Origin: Mogibacterium sp.
GTDB taxonomy: Bacteria > Bacillota > Clostridia > Peptostreptococcales > Anaerovoracaceae
Assembly (NCBI GenBank): GCA_017431685.1
Contig: JAFRKO010000031.1
Coordinates: forward strand, 1 to 61,957
Direction of reading: 5' to 3'
DNA: 61,957 nucleotides
Shown: positions 41,411 to 51,082 of the stretch, piece after piece
Layout: each line of letters starts with the position of its first letter
How positions within the stretch are numbered: position 1 is the stretch's first letter
The notes under the pieces: model-generated
The model's input: only the letters and a program-made list of their open reading frames with translations
Databases searched by the model: none
What the model was told of the DNA's origin: nothing
Program-made: the position numbers and the translations under genes

Positions 41411-42769
41411 CTATCCGTTGACCTCAACGATGCCAGCTGTCCATTTCTTTTTCATTTTGAAGTAGCAGATCATGCACAGTAATATCTGCAATACACTTGA
41501 GCATGGTGTTGCCAGTCCTATGGCAAAGAGTGATCCCCGGAATACTTTGCTCATTATGTATGAGACCGGGACTCTCATCAGGAACGCTCCTGCTACTCCC
41601 TGCAGCATTACGAATCTCGTCATCTCCATTCCGTTGAAGAATCCTATAAAGCAGAACAGGAAGCACGTCAGCAGGCAGTCTATCGAATAAGCCTTGAGGT
41701 ATTCGGCCGCCGCGGCTATTACTGCTGTATCGTTTGCGAAAATACCTGCCAGCATTTTGCCGTTAAAGAACGACATAAGTCCCATTGTAAATCCGAAAGC
41801 GCAAGAAACAGCGAGTGCGTATTTCAATGCCCTGACAGCTCTGTCAGGTCTGCCGGCTCCTCTGTTCTGAGCAACAAAAGCAGTCATCGACTGCATAAAA
41901 GCGATCGGTACGAGCATCAGGAACGTACACAGCCTTTCTGCTATTCCCACACCGGCGGAAGCGATGACTCCGAGTGTATTTACTATTGCAAGGATCACGA
42001 GGAATGATATGCCGACAAGCAGATCCTGCAGTGCGATAGGCGTACCGATAAAGACGATCTTTCGGGAGATCATGCCATTCCATCTGATCATGGATAGCCT
42101 GAAATCTGAAAGCAGCTTCTTTCGCTTAATTATCACAACGGATGCCACAACACTTATTGCCTGAGCAGCCACAGTAGCGATCGCAGCTCCGGCAGTTCCC
42201 ATGTGGAACACGGCTACCAGAAGCAGGTCTCCTGCTATATTGGCCGCACACGCAATGAAAACTGTCTTGAACGGTGTGTCTGCGTCGCCGAACCCGCGGA
42301 AAATGCTTCCGAGCAGATTATACGCGATGATTACCAGCAACCCTCCTCCGCATATCCGTATATAGCTGACTGTGTAATCGAAAGCCTCCTCAGGAGCCTG
42401 CATTATATGCGCGACCGGAACTGCAAGCACGACAACCAGCAGCGACATGATGATGCCTGCTGCTGCAAACAGATATATCCCTGCTCCGATTATCCTGTTG
42501 CTTTCTTCCGCGTTCCCTTCGCCTATCTTCTGCCCTACGAATACAGTGATGCCTACTGCAAAACTGCTTACCAGACCAGTGAAAGTCTGCATTATCTGGG
42601 CGCCGGTAGACACCGCAGATACGTCTGCAGAAGATGCGAACTGACCTACTATGAGAAGATCGACAGCTCCGTACGTAGCCTGTAAAAACAGCGCAAATAA
42701 CACAGGCACTGCAAATCTAAGCAGTGGAACCAGTATTCTTCCGCTTGTAAAATCATCTCTTTCTTTCAT
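41411..42769 (-). CDS. MATE-family efflux transporter
   Basis: A 452-residue membrane protein with twelve predicted helices. LPVLFALFLQATYGAVDLLIVGQF and GIAERLCTFLMLVPIAFMQSMTAFVAQNRGAGRPDRA are the paired MATE motifs of the two half-domains (GxG...GRxRD type). It exports drugs or metabolites using an Na+ or H+ gradient. It ends 12 bases before the acetyltransferase, suggesting co-transcription. Confidence 0.88.
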   Translation of the reverse strand: MKERDDFTSGRILVPLLRFAVPVLFALFLQATYGAVDLLIVGQFASSADVSAVSTGAQIMQTFTGLVSSFAVGITVFVGQKIGEGNAEESNRIIGAGIYLFAAAGIIMSLLVVVLAVPVAHIMQAPEEAFDYTVSYIRICGGGLLVIIAYNLLGSIFRGFGDADTPFKTVFIACAANIAGDLLLVAVFHMGTAGAAIATVAAQAISVVASVVIIKRKKLLSDFRLSMIRWNGMISRKIVFIGTPIALQDLLVGISFLVILAIVNTLGVIASAGVGIAERLCTFLMLVPIAFMQSMTAFVAQNRGAGRPDRAVRALKYALAVSCAFGFTMGLMSFFNGKMLAGIFANDTAVIAAAAEYLKAYSIDCLLTCFLFCFIGFFNGMEMTRFVMLQGVAGAFLMRVPVSYIMSKVFRGSLFAIGLATPCSSVLQILLCMICYFKMKKKWTAGIVEVNG

Positions 42770-42818
42770 TCAGGCTGTTACTCTTGTGGGTGCGCTCCAA
42801 GGAAATCTGTCATTCCCG

Positions 42819-42841
42819 GAACAAACTTTGTTTTTGTTCCG
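42819..42841. other. Hairpin GGAACAAA ... TTTGTTCC
   Basis: An eight-base inverted repeat in the 97-base gap between the protease stop at 42867 and the MATE start at 42769. It lacks a clear T-run on the minus strand; it may act as a weak terminator or attenuator of the protease transcript. Confidence 0.4.
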
Positions 42842-42866
42842 TTCTTCAAAATCTACCTCCATTCTA

Positions 42867-45266
42867 TTAGCCAACCACGTCGCTCAATTCGACATCGCTA
42901 TATTTTCCGCAATACTTGCCATATGCATCCACAGTATATGCACGTGCCTTCAGCTCATACTGTTTCCCGTTTTTAAGGCCGGTCAGATTAAGTACGTTGG
43001 AAGCAGAGCTGAACGACTTCGTCTTCCAGGTCTTTGTGCCCTTGATACGGTAAGCGAGTTCGTAATTGCTGACTCCCGTGTATTTTATGTCCTCTACCGT
43101 CACTTTCAGTGACTTGCTGCCCGGTTTCATTTTATCGATGTAGATGCCCGGTATGGTTATCTTGATTGGATATATCAGTGTTCCGACACCATCCACTTTC
43201 ACCGTCAGATTGGCTCTGCCGGACTTTTTCGGGCAGATGATCTTGCGATCTGCAGTTCTGCCGTCCTTGAATGTAAAAAATTCTTCTGCACCTTCGTCGA
43301 GAATCCATTCGATGTTCAGATTCTCCGGTCCTTCGGCATCAGCTTCTCCCTCAAATGTAAGCAGCAGGTTTACAGGTGTTTCTTCCGCTCCCTCCATTGG
43401 CGGCTCAAGTAGATTGTCGATCGTCAGATACATGTGCAGATCAGGCTTTTGTACGGCAAAACCTTTGATCGGAAAGTTGTCGATCGCCATGTTCTCTGTG
43501 TCATTAGGAGCCTCAGGAGCCTTTTCGAGCAGTGAGGCCTGTAGGCTTTTGCTGCTGAAATCCTTCCATGTGCTGCCCATCAAAAGGAAGCTTTCTTTCT
43601 CATTGATGACGCCTATTCCGCCTGGCGCATCGTCATCTGCCTCGGAGATGGTCTGCACGTTTACTGCATATTTCCCTCCCGGCGTTTTCTGCGTTACGAC
43701 AATAGCGTAGGACTGCCCTTTCATGACCGTGAATGGGTGTTCCAGCTCAACTTTATGGAAGCCGCCAAAATCATAGGTTTTCGTTATGCTTTCCATGAGT
43801 TTGCCGTCCACCGGTGTTTTGAAGCCCTCCTGCAGGAGATATACATCAAAGGTCACCTCCGTGTCAGGATATGATGTCTGGCAGGAAACCTGCTGCAGTT
43901 CTTCGCACACGTCTGCCTTAAATACGTTCGCCATACGCACGGTGTCTCTGACGTTCGCTGCGTGGACCGCGCAGATCGGCATAAGGTCGTACTGATCCGT
44001 TATCACTTTCACATTTTCATCGGTTTTTTCGAAATCGAGGGCTTCCGGTGTAGTGATAGTGGTGTCATAGTAGGACAGCCAGAAGTAGCCATTGTGCTTG
44101 CCGGTTTTCGGATCCACGATGCCCCAGTTCCCTTCACCGTGATTTGGGAATTCCTCTTCTTCGGAACCCCAGCTATTCTTCACAAGCCATGCGCCATCTC
44201 CCGGAGGAGTCGTCATTTCATACGATTCCGCTTCATCCAGTTCACCAAACTTATGACGGAAATTCTCCTTCGCGTAATTGTCATCCCAGCCTATCACGCA
44301 GACCGCATGACCCGGCCCCATGAAATCGTAGGTATAGTGAGCAAAGTCGCTGTTGATGTAGTTACCGGTGCCTTGCTGTCCCGGAACGGATGTATCAGCC
44401 CAGTAGGAAATCTGTACTGCACGCTTCTGCATAAGCTGCTCCTTGATTGCCACCGTAGCCGCCTTATTGTAGTGATAGGTATTGCCATCATCTCCCACTT
44501 CAATAACCGCCGGAGCAGGAAGCATGTATGATTCGTGCAGTGTGTAGGAATGTTTGAAGCGCATAGACTCCGGAATTGACCAGTCGTCATTTTTGCTGTA
44601 GCAGAAGTTCTGCAGTTTGCCGTCGATCAGCTCTTTCTGTATGGTTCCGTTCTTGCCTCTGTATTTGAGGATTTCGTCCTCGCTCTCCAGAACAGGACCG
44701 ACGCCTGATGAGAAAAGGCTGGTTGCGACCAGCGCTTCGCCGCCCTGATCACAGCGTTCTGCGGCGGTTTTGCCTCCAAGACCGCCTTCTCCGTTCTGTG
44801 AATTCGCCGGGTCGTCAATCGGCGTTGCCGCAAAATACACCAGATGCTTTTCGGAGAGATCCATGGTACCCGCTGTCAGGGACGTGAGATTCTCAGGATC
44901 GCCCAGTATGCTGGTCTCCGCAGCAGCAATTGCCGCAAAGCCCCAGCAGCTGCCAAATGGGTGCTGAAGCTTGACAGACGTAACATAGCTTTTTCCATCC
45001 ACATTACGCAGGTCAAATGACTCCGGCAGATCTCTCGCATCCCAGAGTGCTTTCCACTTTTCTAATCTCCGTGTGTAATCGAACGGATCATTAGATGGAT
45101 CAGAAAACTGGTCTGCGATCTCAGAGGCAATCTTGTCGCTCTGGGTGTTCTGGGCATCCTCCTCTGCTCCCGCAGCGTATACCGGGTGTGCCGGTGCCAG
45201 CATGCATGAAAATGCAAACGCTGCCGTAATGATGTGTGCTATGAGTTTGTTTGTTTTCTTTTTCAT
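42867..45266 (-). CDS. Secreted papain-family (C1) cysteine protease
   Basis: A 799-residue secreted protein. Residues 1-31 are a signal peptide (LIAHIITAAFAFSCML...VYA). LPESFDLRNVDGKSYVTSVKLQHPFGSCWGFAA holds the oxyanion Gln-like region and catalytic Cys107; GPGHAVCVIGWDDNY the His; LVKNSWGSEEEE the Asn. The middle carries a lectin-like beta domain, and the end (SKSLKVTVEDIKYTGVSNYELAYRIKGTKTWKTKSF...LTGLKNGKQYELKARAY) one FN3 domain. Such proteases degrade host or dietary proteins on the cell surface or in the medium. No LPxTG. Confidence 0.92.
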   Translation of the reverse strand: MKKKTNKLIAHIITAAFAFSCMLAPAHPVYAAGAEEDAQNTQSDKIASEIADQFSDPSNDPFDYTRRLEKWKALWDARDLPESFDLRNVDGKSYVTSVKLQHPFGSCWGFAAIAAAETSILGDPENLTSLTAGTMDLSEKHLVYFAATPIDDPANSQNGEGGLGGKTAAERCDQGGEALVATSLFSSGVGPVLESEDEILKYRGKNGTIQKELIDGKLQNFCYSKNDDWSIPESMRFKHSYTLHESYMLPAPAVIEVGDDGNTYHYNKAATVAIKEQLMQKRAVQISYWADTSVPGQQGTGNYINSDFAHYTYDFMGPGHAVCVIGWDDNYAKENFRHKFGELDEAESYEMTTPPGDGAWLVKNSWGSEEEEFPNHGEGNWGIVDPKTGKHNGYFWLSYYDTTITTPEALDFEKTDENVKVITDQYDLMPICAVHAANVRDTVRMANVFKADVCEELQQVSCQTSYPDTEVTFDVYLLQEGFKTPVDGKLMESITKTYDFGGFHKVELEHPFTVMKGQSYAIVVTQKTPGGKYAVNVQTISEADDDAPGGIGVINEKESFLLMGSTWKDFSSKSLQASLLEKAPEAPNDTENMAIDNFPIKGFAVQKPDLHMYLTIDNLLEPPMEGAEETPVNLLLTFEGEADAEGPENLNIEWILDEGAEEFFTFKDGRTADRKIICPKKSGRANLTVKVDGVGTLIYPIKITIPGIYIDKMKPGSKSLKVTVEDIKYTGVSNYELAYRIKGTKTWKTKSFSSASNVLNLTGLKNGKQYELKARAYTVDAYGKYCGKYSDVELSDVVG

Positions 45267-45267
45267 A

Positions 45268-45795
45268 CTATGCGTTCACTCCGGCCTGGTATGCCTCGTC
45301 CATTGCCTTTGTTGATGTAACCTCGCCTTTCTGCCAGACGCGCTCACCCCAAATGACACCTTTGATTTCATTGCCAAGATAACTGAAAATAGTGGTCAGC
45401 TCATCGCCAGCCAGTTTCAGTCCTTCCCTGCAGTCATGTCCTGTTATTATGATATACACATCGTGACCGCCAAGATTCTGCCACTTCGGGAGAAAGCGAT
45501 CTATAGTGTTTTTGAGCTTTCCGTTCATAGTCAGAAAATATGTTGGCGTTGCAACTACAAGTACATCCGCTGCCTGTATTTTATCGAGTATTTCAGCCAT
45601 ATCGTCTTTAAGAACGCACTTGCCTGTTTTGAAGCAGACATAGCACGCTCTGCAAAAGCCAATGTTTTTATCATACAGCGAGATCAGTTCAACCTGATTG
45701 CCGGCATCCTCAGCACCCTTCATGAACTGATGGCACAGAATATCCGAGTTGCCGTTTTTGCGCGGACTGGCCGAAAGAATCAATATATTTTTCAT
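45268..45795 (-). CDS. NADPH-dependent FMN reductase family protein
   Basis: A 175-residue protein. MKNILILSASPRKNGNSDILCHQF is the FMN start, IGFCRACYVCFKTGKCVLKDDM a Cys-rich loop and VVATPTYFLTMNGKLKNTIDRFLP the flavin loop. The minus-strand sequence 45874-45897, about 80 bases upstream of the ATG, holds an extended -10 promoter shared exactly with 51350-51373. Confidence 0.85.
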   Translation of the reverse strand: MKNILILSASPRKNGNSDILCHQFMKGAEDAGNQVELISLYDKNIGFCRACYVCFKTGKCVLKDDMAEILDKIQAADVLVVATPTYFLTMNGKLKNTIDRFLPKWQNLGGHDVYIIITGHDCREGLKLAGDELTTIFSYLGNEIKGVIWGERVWQKGEVTSTKAMDEAYQAGVNA

Positions 45796-45873
45796 GGATT
45801 ACTTGTCCTACCCCTCTTATGTATTTACTCATACAGTTTTGAAGAATTCCTCTTCTCCTACTGCACGTTAAGT

Positions 45874-45897
45874 CATTATACCATTAGAAGTCATCAT
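45874..45897 (-). promoter_or_regulatory. 24-nt promoter-like repeat (copy 1)
   Basis: This 24-base stretch is identical to 51350-51373. On the minus strand it reads ATGATGACTTCTAA then TGGTATAATG, an extended -10 (TG-n-TATAAT). It lies about 80 bases upstream of the FMN-reductase start at 45795. No good -35 was seen at 17 bases. Confidence 0.55.
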
Positions 45898-45935
45898 ATT
45901 ATTTATTCCGAGCAGGTCAATTTTTACAGATAGTA

Positions 45936-46076
45936 AGGAGTTTCAGAAAAATTGATAAATATTTTAAGAAGTAAAATTATATGTTTATGTATTTCTGATA
46001 GGAAGAGAAGTCAGTAATAATTGATACACATATAGTTTTTGCAGTCTGTTTTTTTATCAAAATTTTTAAAACTCCT
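45936..46076. repeat. AT-rich element with AGGAGTTT / AACTCCT ends
   Basis: The left end, AGGAGTTTC at 45936-45944 then a TTGATAAA stretch, is an imperfect inverted match to the right end, TTTATCAAAATTTTTAAAACTCCT, near 46052-46076 (about 20 of 24 positions by eye). Its ends match those of the 3451-3727 element. No gene lies inside. Confidence 0.5.
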
Positions 46077-46159
46077 TTTTTTATTAGTGACCAGCTAAAA
46101 TCACCACGAGTCAAATTAGCTGATCACTGGTATTTATCAGGAACACAAAAATCAAACAC

Positions 46160-46185
46160 AAAAAACAGGTCCATGCGGACCCATT
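46160..46185 (-). terminator. Rho-independent terminator of the thioesterase gene
   Basis: On the minus strand: GGTCC, a GCAT loop, GGACC, then TGTTTTTT. It starts about ten bases after the stop at 46196. Confidence 0.8.
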
Positions 46186-46195
46186 TTTAGTTTAG

Positions 46196-46621
46196 TCAGT
46201 TGTCGCTTTTATCCACTTCTGTAAGGTCGCACAGAAGCTGATAAAACTCCGGATACTCCTTGTTGAGCCTTACGAACTTGCCATCCGTTCCTAAGAAGCA
46301 GTGCTCTGATGCAGCTTCGCATACGACCTCTCCGGCTTCATTTGTCATGGTGTATTTCAATCTGAGTTTTACTCCGCGGCACTCTTCTACCGACACCTCT
46401 ATAAACACCTTATCCGGAAAAGTTGTGCTGTGCCTGAACTCGCACTCGATTGCTGTCACAGGCGAGATAAGGCCTTCATCTTCAAACTTCTGGTAGCTCC
46501 AGCCTACCTGATCCATGAAAGCTACACGGGCTTCCTCCATCCATCTCACATAGTTTGAATGGTGCGTAAACCCCATGCGGTCAGTTTCATAGTATTTTAC
46601 AGTGCGAACATACTTCTCCAT
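46196..46621 (-). CDS. Acyl-CoA thioesterase (YbgC/4-hydroxybenzoyl-CoA type)
   Basis: A 141-residue hot-dog-fold protein. VKYYETDRMGFTHHSNYVRWMEEARVAFMDQVG carries the YxxTDxxGxxHxxxYxxWxEEAR motif, with the catalytic Asp. It hydrolyses acyl-CoA esters; length is normal. It stands alone with a terminator on each side, and no regulator is seen. Confidence 0.88.
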   Translation of the reverse strand: MEKYVRTVKYYETDRMGFTHHSNYVRWMEEARVAFMDQVGWSYQKFEDEGLISPVTAIECEFRHSTTFPDKVFIEVSVEECRGVKLRLKYTMTNEAGEVVCEAASEHCFLGTDGKFVRLNKEYPEFYQLLCDLTEVDKSDN

Positions 46622-46774
46622 GTCCCGCTCCCCTTTGATTCAGAGGGACATTTCTCCTGGCTCAATGTCATCCCGAACCATTCCGGATGTCCCCATTCAA
46701 TTGATTTGCATAATTACTTTATTATTGTACCTTAAATCCGCATTTGGTCGTATCAGTTTTTGGATATACACTTA

Positions 46775-46815
46775 AAAAAGCCCAGGCTCGCTTGAACTCG
46801 AACTTGGACTTTGTC
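46775..46815 (-). terminator. Possible terminator of the aminomethyltransferase gene
   Basis: On the minus strand: AGTCCAAG, a 16-base middle, then an imperfect complementary CCTGGGCT, then TTTTTT. It lies about 100 bases after the stop codon at 46916. The stem is imperfect, so the call is moderate. Confidence 0.5.
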
Positions 46816-46915
46816 TATAGTCTGTCACATCCCTCAGAGGCGCCTCGATTGCTGTGCGCCGCTTATGCAGGAGGTTCTCTCCTTCTAATATAGGAGTTGC
46901 TTTTTTTGCGTATTT

Positions 46916-48559
46916 TTACTTTCTGTATCCAACAAATGGCATCGCTGTCATTCCTTCGCCCATGACTCCGTTGATTCTATCACCATATACCTCTCCGGAT
47001 ACAGGCATGGTCATCTCTCCCATCGGTGTCATCATGGTCATTGTGTGGCTGAACTTGCTTCCATCGACCTTTCCGTTTTCAACAGGCACGCTCTGTCCCA
47101 TTGCGAAAGCAGTTCCTGTAAGTGTATCTCCGTCTATAGCATACTCGAACGCTCCCGGATTTTCACCCATGATTGACTTAGCAACTACTTCGTATCTTCC
47201 TTCAGGACGTGCATTGTTCATTGCCTCAAAGTCAGGATGCGGGATATTCTCTGTATCGAATGTCTCGTTGCGGTATTCCTCGTTGTAGTATGGGAACTGT
47301 GCCACTTTTACTCTGATATCAACATTCTCAAATCCCGGCTGTCCGAAGACTACTGTATACTCCTTGCCTTCCTCAGCATATTCACCCTGAATAAATGCTA
47401 GCGAGATCATTCTCTTCTCATAGAATGCGTAGCATCTTCCTGTCGTGATACCGATAACTTTGTCGCCATCCTTAACATAGTATCCTGAGCAAGGAATAGG
47501 CATCGATGCGTTATATGCGTCATGATATGCCTCGATAGGAGCATAGTTATGTGAACCCTTACCCTTAAAGTTCTCCTGGAATACTGCAGCAACATCGTCA
47601 TCATTCCATTCGAGCGTGACAGCCTGTCTGCGTGGTCCTTCCTTGGCAGCCATAAGTGCATCCTTTGCCATGAAGTCATGCTTGAGATTGACCATCTTGC
47701 CCCAGCCGATATCATACGGAGTTGCGTAATACATCTCCTGATCGTTTATAGCAGAACCCAGTCCGAACTGTGGGAAGCAGTTCTTCTGAGTGAATTCTAC
47801 GAACTCAGGATCATTTCTTCTGAAATCATAGAGGAAGTGCTGGAACTGGTTAGGATAACCGCCCGGTGTATGGTTGAGTACGATGTACTGGCGGAATCCA
47901 AGTGCACGGCCATCGTTCTTCTCAACGACTTCTCTGAGCTTTGCATATGCGATCTCCTTGTCGCGCTCATGACCGTGTACTTCGTATGCGAGGCATCCGG
48001 ACATTCCAAGTCTGTGAACTACCATCTCTGTGCCGCAGATCTTGACGATTCTGTGCTTTCCGAACTTGATGTCATGAAGATCTGTCTGCGTTGCCTCTTC
48101 GAGAATCTCGAGTGACTTAGGTCCGTCGATCTGGAAGAAGTACTCATCTTCTCTGTATTCGCCGTGAATGTCTTTTCCTTCCTTCTCCGCTTTCTCAACA
48201 AAGTACTGGAGTACAGGTGCCAGCCAGTAGGATCTCCACAGGTTGTCCCCTCTGTACATAATGACTCCGTCTGCCATCATGTTTCCGTTCTCATTGCAGA
48301 TGATGCCGTGCTTCGACTGTCCAGGCTCCATCAGGCTGAAATCGCGGTTTACAAATGTATAAGTCAGTACAGCAGCCGCATCAGTTCCCCACACGTCATA
48401 GACAGGAGAACAGTTCAGGGCTCCGCCAAGCCATGCGCTTCTGCGGCATGCAAGGTATTCATCTCTTGCGCCGGTATACTCAAGTGGAGTATCAGTTCCA
48501 AGCATGTTGTAGTGAGCAAACGCGCCTCTCCAATATTCACCATTATTGTCAAATACCAT
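46916..48559 (-). CDS. GcvT/LigM-like tetrahydrofolate-dependent methyltransferase with C-terminal lipocalin-like domain
   Basis: A 547-residue protein. The N-terminal 430 residues follow the glycine-cleavage T-protein/LigM fold (YEYTGARDEYLACRRSAWL, FVNRDFSLMEPGQSKHGIICNENG, LGMSGCLAYEVHGHERDKEIAYAKLREVV), which moves one-carbon groups to tetrahydrofolate. The final 95 residues (GRYEVVAKSIMGENPGAFEYAIDGDTLTGTAFA...) form a separate lipocalin-like domain, often attached to enzymes in Actinobacteria and Clostridia. GGAGG lies eight bases before the ATG. Being divergent from a PucR-type regulator suggests substrate-induced expression, for example O-demethylation of a methoxylated compound. Confidence 0.8.
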   Translation of the reverse strand: MVFDNNGEYWRGAFAHYNMLGTDTPLEYTGARDEYLACRRSAWLGGALNCSPVYDVWGTDAAAVLTYTFVNRDFSLMEPGQSKHGIICNENGNMMADGVIMYRGDNLWRSYWLAPVLQYFVEKAEKEGKDIHGEYREDEYFFQIDGPKSLEILEEATQTDLHDIKFGKHRIVKICGTEMVVHRLGMSGCLAYEVHGHERDKEIAYAKLREVVEKNDGRALGFRQYIVLNHTPGGYPNQFQHFLYDFRRNDPEFVEFTQKNCFPQFGLGSAINDQEMYYATPYDIGWGKMVNLKHDFMAKDALMAAKEGPRRQAVTLEWNDDDVAAVFQENFKGKGSHNYAPIEAYHDAYNASMPIPCSGYYVKDGDKVIGITTGRCYAFYEKRMISLAFIQGEYAEEGKEYTVVFGQPGFENVDIRVKVAQFPYYNEEYRNETFDTENIPHPDFEAMNNARPEGRYEVVAKSIMGENPGAFEYAIDGDTLTGTAFAMGQSVPVENGKVDGSKFSHTMTMMTPMGEMTMPVSGEVYGDRINGVMGEGMTAMPFVGYRK

Positions 48560-48662
48560 AATATGTACCTCCGTTGTACTTTAGTAGTTGAAGTCTTTGA
48601 ATTACAAACATCTTACAGTTTTTACGAATCTGCAACAACGTAAGAACTGCATAGTCTGCAGA

Positions 48663-48690
48663 TTGTTTTTTGTGCACATCTGTGCATAAT
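48663..48690 (+). promoter_or_regulatory. Promoter candidate of the PucR-type gene
   Basis: TTGTTT at 48663-48668 and CATAAT at 48685-48690, 16 bases apart, lie 22 bases before the plus-strand ATG at 48712. The surrounding 152-base divergent gap also holds the dyad AATCTGCA (about 48624-48631) / TGCAGATT (about 48657-48664), a possible regulator-binding site. Confidence 0.4.
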
Positions 48691-48711
48691 TAAACCAGGG
48701 AGGACGGCTCT

Positions 48712-50235
48712 ATGAAAATCAATCTTCAACTGCTTATCAGACAACTGGATATAAAAGACTTTTTGCTGTCAGAAACCGACAGCAGCAAAGGATACATCCG
48801 GAATGTATCTCTGTTTGATCCGGAATCTCCGTTGCTTCCTTATTATGCATATTTACTGGAGTCAGATGATGCCGATCATCTTAAAGACATGGATCCGGAC
48901 AAGAATTGTGCATTCATAGTTTTGTATAACGGAGAAGAGCCCTTCAGCGACATTACTTCAGTCCATAACGTGCTGCAAGTCCGTACCGGGCAGAAGCTGC
49001 ATGTGGTTCTGAATAAAGTGCAGCAGATATTCGATAAATATAACGAATGGGAAATAAGGCTGGCAGACGCGGTTCTGAAGCGGGTACAGATCGATGACCT
49101 TCTCGGCATTGCATCGGAGCTGTTTCCTGACCCGATCGCGTTGTTTGATTCTTCATTTTCATTGATCGGGCATGGAGGTCGAATACCTGATGAATTCGAT
49201 GACCCTATATGGAAGACTGTTGTTACTGATAATTACGCTTCCGTTCAGAACCTTCCGCGGGATTTCCGGGAGTACTATAAAAAGATACCAAAATCGCGCA
49301 GAATCATCTGCTATCCGGCTTTTCCCGAAAAGAACGATAACAGGATCCTCATGGCGCATCTGATGCGTGAAGATCATATTTTTGCGATTCTTGCGATGGA
49401 TGAGCTTTGTGTACCGTATGAGCCGTGCGATTTAGTGATACTCGATACGATCAGGAAGTGGCTGGAGCATTCAGAGCTGGTATTCCGCCTGGCAGCGATC
49501 AGCGCAGATAACAGCAGCAAGGTCTTTCTGGATCTTCTCGATGGCAGAAGCATATCTCCTGCCCTCATGGATCACCTTGTACTGACTCAGGGATGGCAGA
49601 ACTGCAGGAAGTATGTGATCATGCGTATGACCAGTCCGAACAAGGTCGATGAATTCAACGAAAAGAATGCGGCTTCTTTTATCAGAAGGCTAAAAAAATC
49701 AGACAGCAACATCAGCCCTTATTATCATCAGGGAGAGATCGTTGCTTTGATGCAGTGTGACCGGGATTACAGATCGGTCGATGATCTGTCAGAAGGTTTT
49801 GTTTCTCTTGTAAACGCGATTGGCATGCATGCAGGCATCAGCCTGCCGTTCAACAGCCTCTCACATATTTACGAGGCAGGTGTTCAGGCAGAGATTGCTC
49901 TCAGATATTCAGATCATGAACTGATGGTTTCTTTCGGAAAGAAATACCCTCTCTATATGAGGGACGTCCTTGCTGTAAACGGAAAAACTGATTACTTTAC
50001 TCATCCTGCCGTAGTTTATCTGCACGAGCATCAGAAACAGGATTTACTGCGCACTCTCTACTGGTATCTGGAAACAGGAATGCAGCTATCTGAAACAGCA
50101 CGGATCATTGGCATACACAGAAACACTGTCAGCTACCGGCTTGAAACGATTGAGGATATGTGCAGCATCGACATTCAAAGGATAGCACGGGAAGAATCAA
50201 TGCACATAAGGCTGTCATGCATTTTGATGTGGTGA
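48712..50235 (+). CDS. PucR-family transcriptional regulator
   Basis: A 507-residue protein, the only plus-strand gene. The C-terminus, TYWYLETGMQLSETARIIGIHRNTVSYRLETIEDMCSIDIQ, is the PucR-type HTH_30 DNA-binding domain. The N-terminal part and the middle GAF/purine-catabolism-like domain sense a ligand. GGGAGG lies nine bases before the ATG. It is divergent from the GcvT/LigM-like gene by 152 bases, suggesting that it controls it. Confidence 0.85.
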   Translation: MKINLQLLIRQLDIKDFLLSETDSSKGYIRNVSLFDPESPLLPYYAYLLESDDADHLKDMDPDKNCAFIVLYNGEEPFSDITSVHNVLQVRTGQKLHVVLNKVQQIFDKYNEWEIRLADAVLKRVQIDDLLGIASELFPDPIALFDSSFSLIGHGGRIPDEFDDPIWKTVVTDNYASVQNLPRDFREYYKKIPKSRRIICYPAFPEKNDNRILMAHLMREDHIFAILAMDELCVPYEPCDLVILDTIRKWLEHSELVFRLAAISADNSSKVFLDLLDGRSISPALMDHLVLTQGWQNCRKYVIMRMTSPNKVDEFNEKNAASFIRRLKKSDSNISPYYHQGEIVALMQCDRDYRSVDDLSEGFVSLVNAIGMHAGISLPFNSLSHIYEAGVQAEIALRYSDHELMVSFGKKYPLYMRDVLAVNGKTDYFTHPAVVYLHEHQKQDLLRTLYWYLETGMQLSETARIIGIHRNTVSYRLETIEDMCSIDIQRIAREESMHIRLSCILMW

Positions 50236-51060
50236 GTCATAGAATCCGACATCGCAGAGCTCAAGATCCCAGAGGCTTCGTTTCAGTCGCATGCAGTTCG
50301 GTTTGAATGTGGCATATGTCAGTCCCCCGCTGACTGCCCCTCCTACGACAGGAACAACTTTTGAAGCACTTTTCACATAGATCCTTTTTGCTATTTTTGA
50401 CCGCAGTTCTTTTGCGACTTTTTTGACGACCGGGTATATCTCGGTTTTAGTCAGTGCCTCATTGGCAAGAGCTTTTGATGTCTTCTGAGCAGCTGCCTCA
50501 GCTATTACCCTGATACTGTCGTTGACCCCCGGTATGCCATACATGGCCCCGAGGAATATCAGTATCTGGTCCATGGCATAGGAATCCAGCTCTTCTTCTT
50601 TGAAATCGAATTCATCAAATCCGTACAGATAAGCTATCTCCTGTATTGCTCTTACTGTAAATGCAAAGTACTGGATCACATCTGCAGGTATTGTCGCAGC
50701 CATAGCCAAACCGCCCGGCAGACCTGCTGCAAAAGAAATCCCGGCAACCTTGTTCGTCTCGTGCTGTATTACCTGATTTGCTATTTTATTGATTTCTTGT
50801 TTATCGATTCCCGCATATGCAGGGTTGTGTTCTATAGCTGTTTTCACAGTCTCTTCAGGGTAATGCCCTGTCAGCTCTTTAAGGAGGAACGCTGCCCTGT
50901 CGACCTTTGCGATCGGCAGTTTAATTACCTGAGCTATGATTTCTTCAGGAGTGATGTATTTATTGATCACAGAATCAACGGCTTTATCGACAACAGCGTC
51001 ATTGACCGCCCTGCGCGCCTTTCTGGCAACTTTTCTGATCGGTTTCAATTTTCTGGCCAT
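50215..51060 (-). CDS. EcsC family protein
   Basis: A 281-residue protein. The region AAFLLKELTGHYPEETVKTAIEHN...VIQHETNKVAGISFAAGLPGGLAMAATIPADVIQYFAFTVRAIQEIAYLYGFD is the EcsC core; the family has a hydrophobic middle and is thought to associate with membranes in protein secretion or ABC exporter function. Its last 21 bases overlap, tail to tail, with the PucR-type gene. The N-terminus is basic. Confidence 0.8.
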   Translation of the reverse strand: MARKLKPIRKVARKARRAVNDAVVDKAVDSVINKYITPEEIIAQVIKLPIAKVDRAAFLLKELTGHYPEETVKTAIEHNPAYAGIDKQEINKIANQVIQHETNKVAGISFAAGLPGGLAMAATIPADVIQYFAFTVRAIQEIAYLYGFDEFDFKEEELDSYAMDQILIFLGAMYGIPGVNDSIRVIAEAAAQKTSKALANEALTKTEIYPVVKKVAKELRSKIAKRIYVKSASKVVPVVGGAVSGGLTYATFKPNCMRLKRSLWDLELCDVGFYDSPHQNA

Positions 51061-51082
51061 GATTGTCCCTTTCTAAATACCC

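Larger units (their letters stand above)
45796..46195. other. Non-coding AT-rich gap of 400 bp
   Basis: No gene was found. It holds the promoter-like 24-nt repeat (45874-45897), an AT-rich element with AGGAGTTT / AACTCCT ends (45936-46076) and the terminator of the thioesterase gene (46160-46185). Confidence 0.65.
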
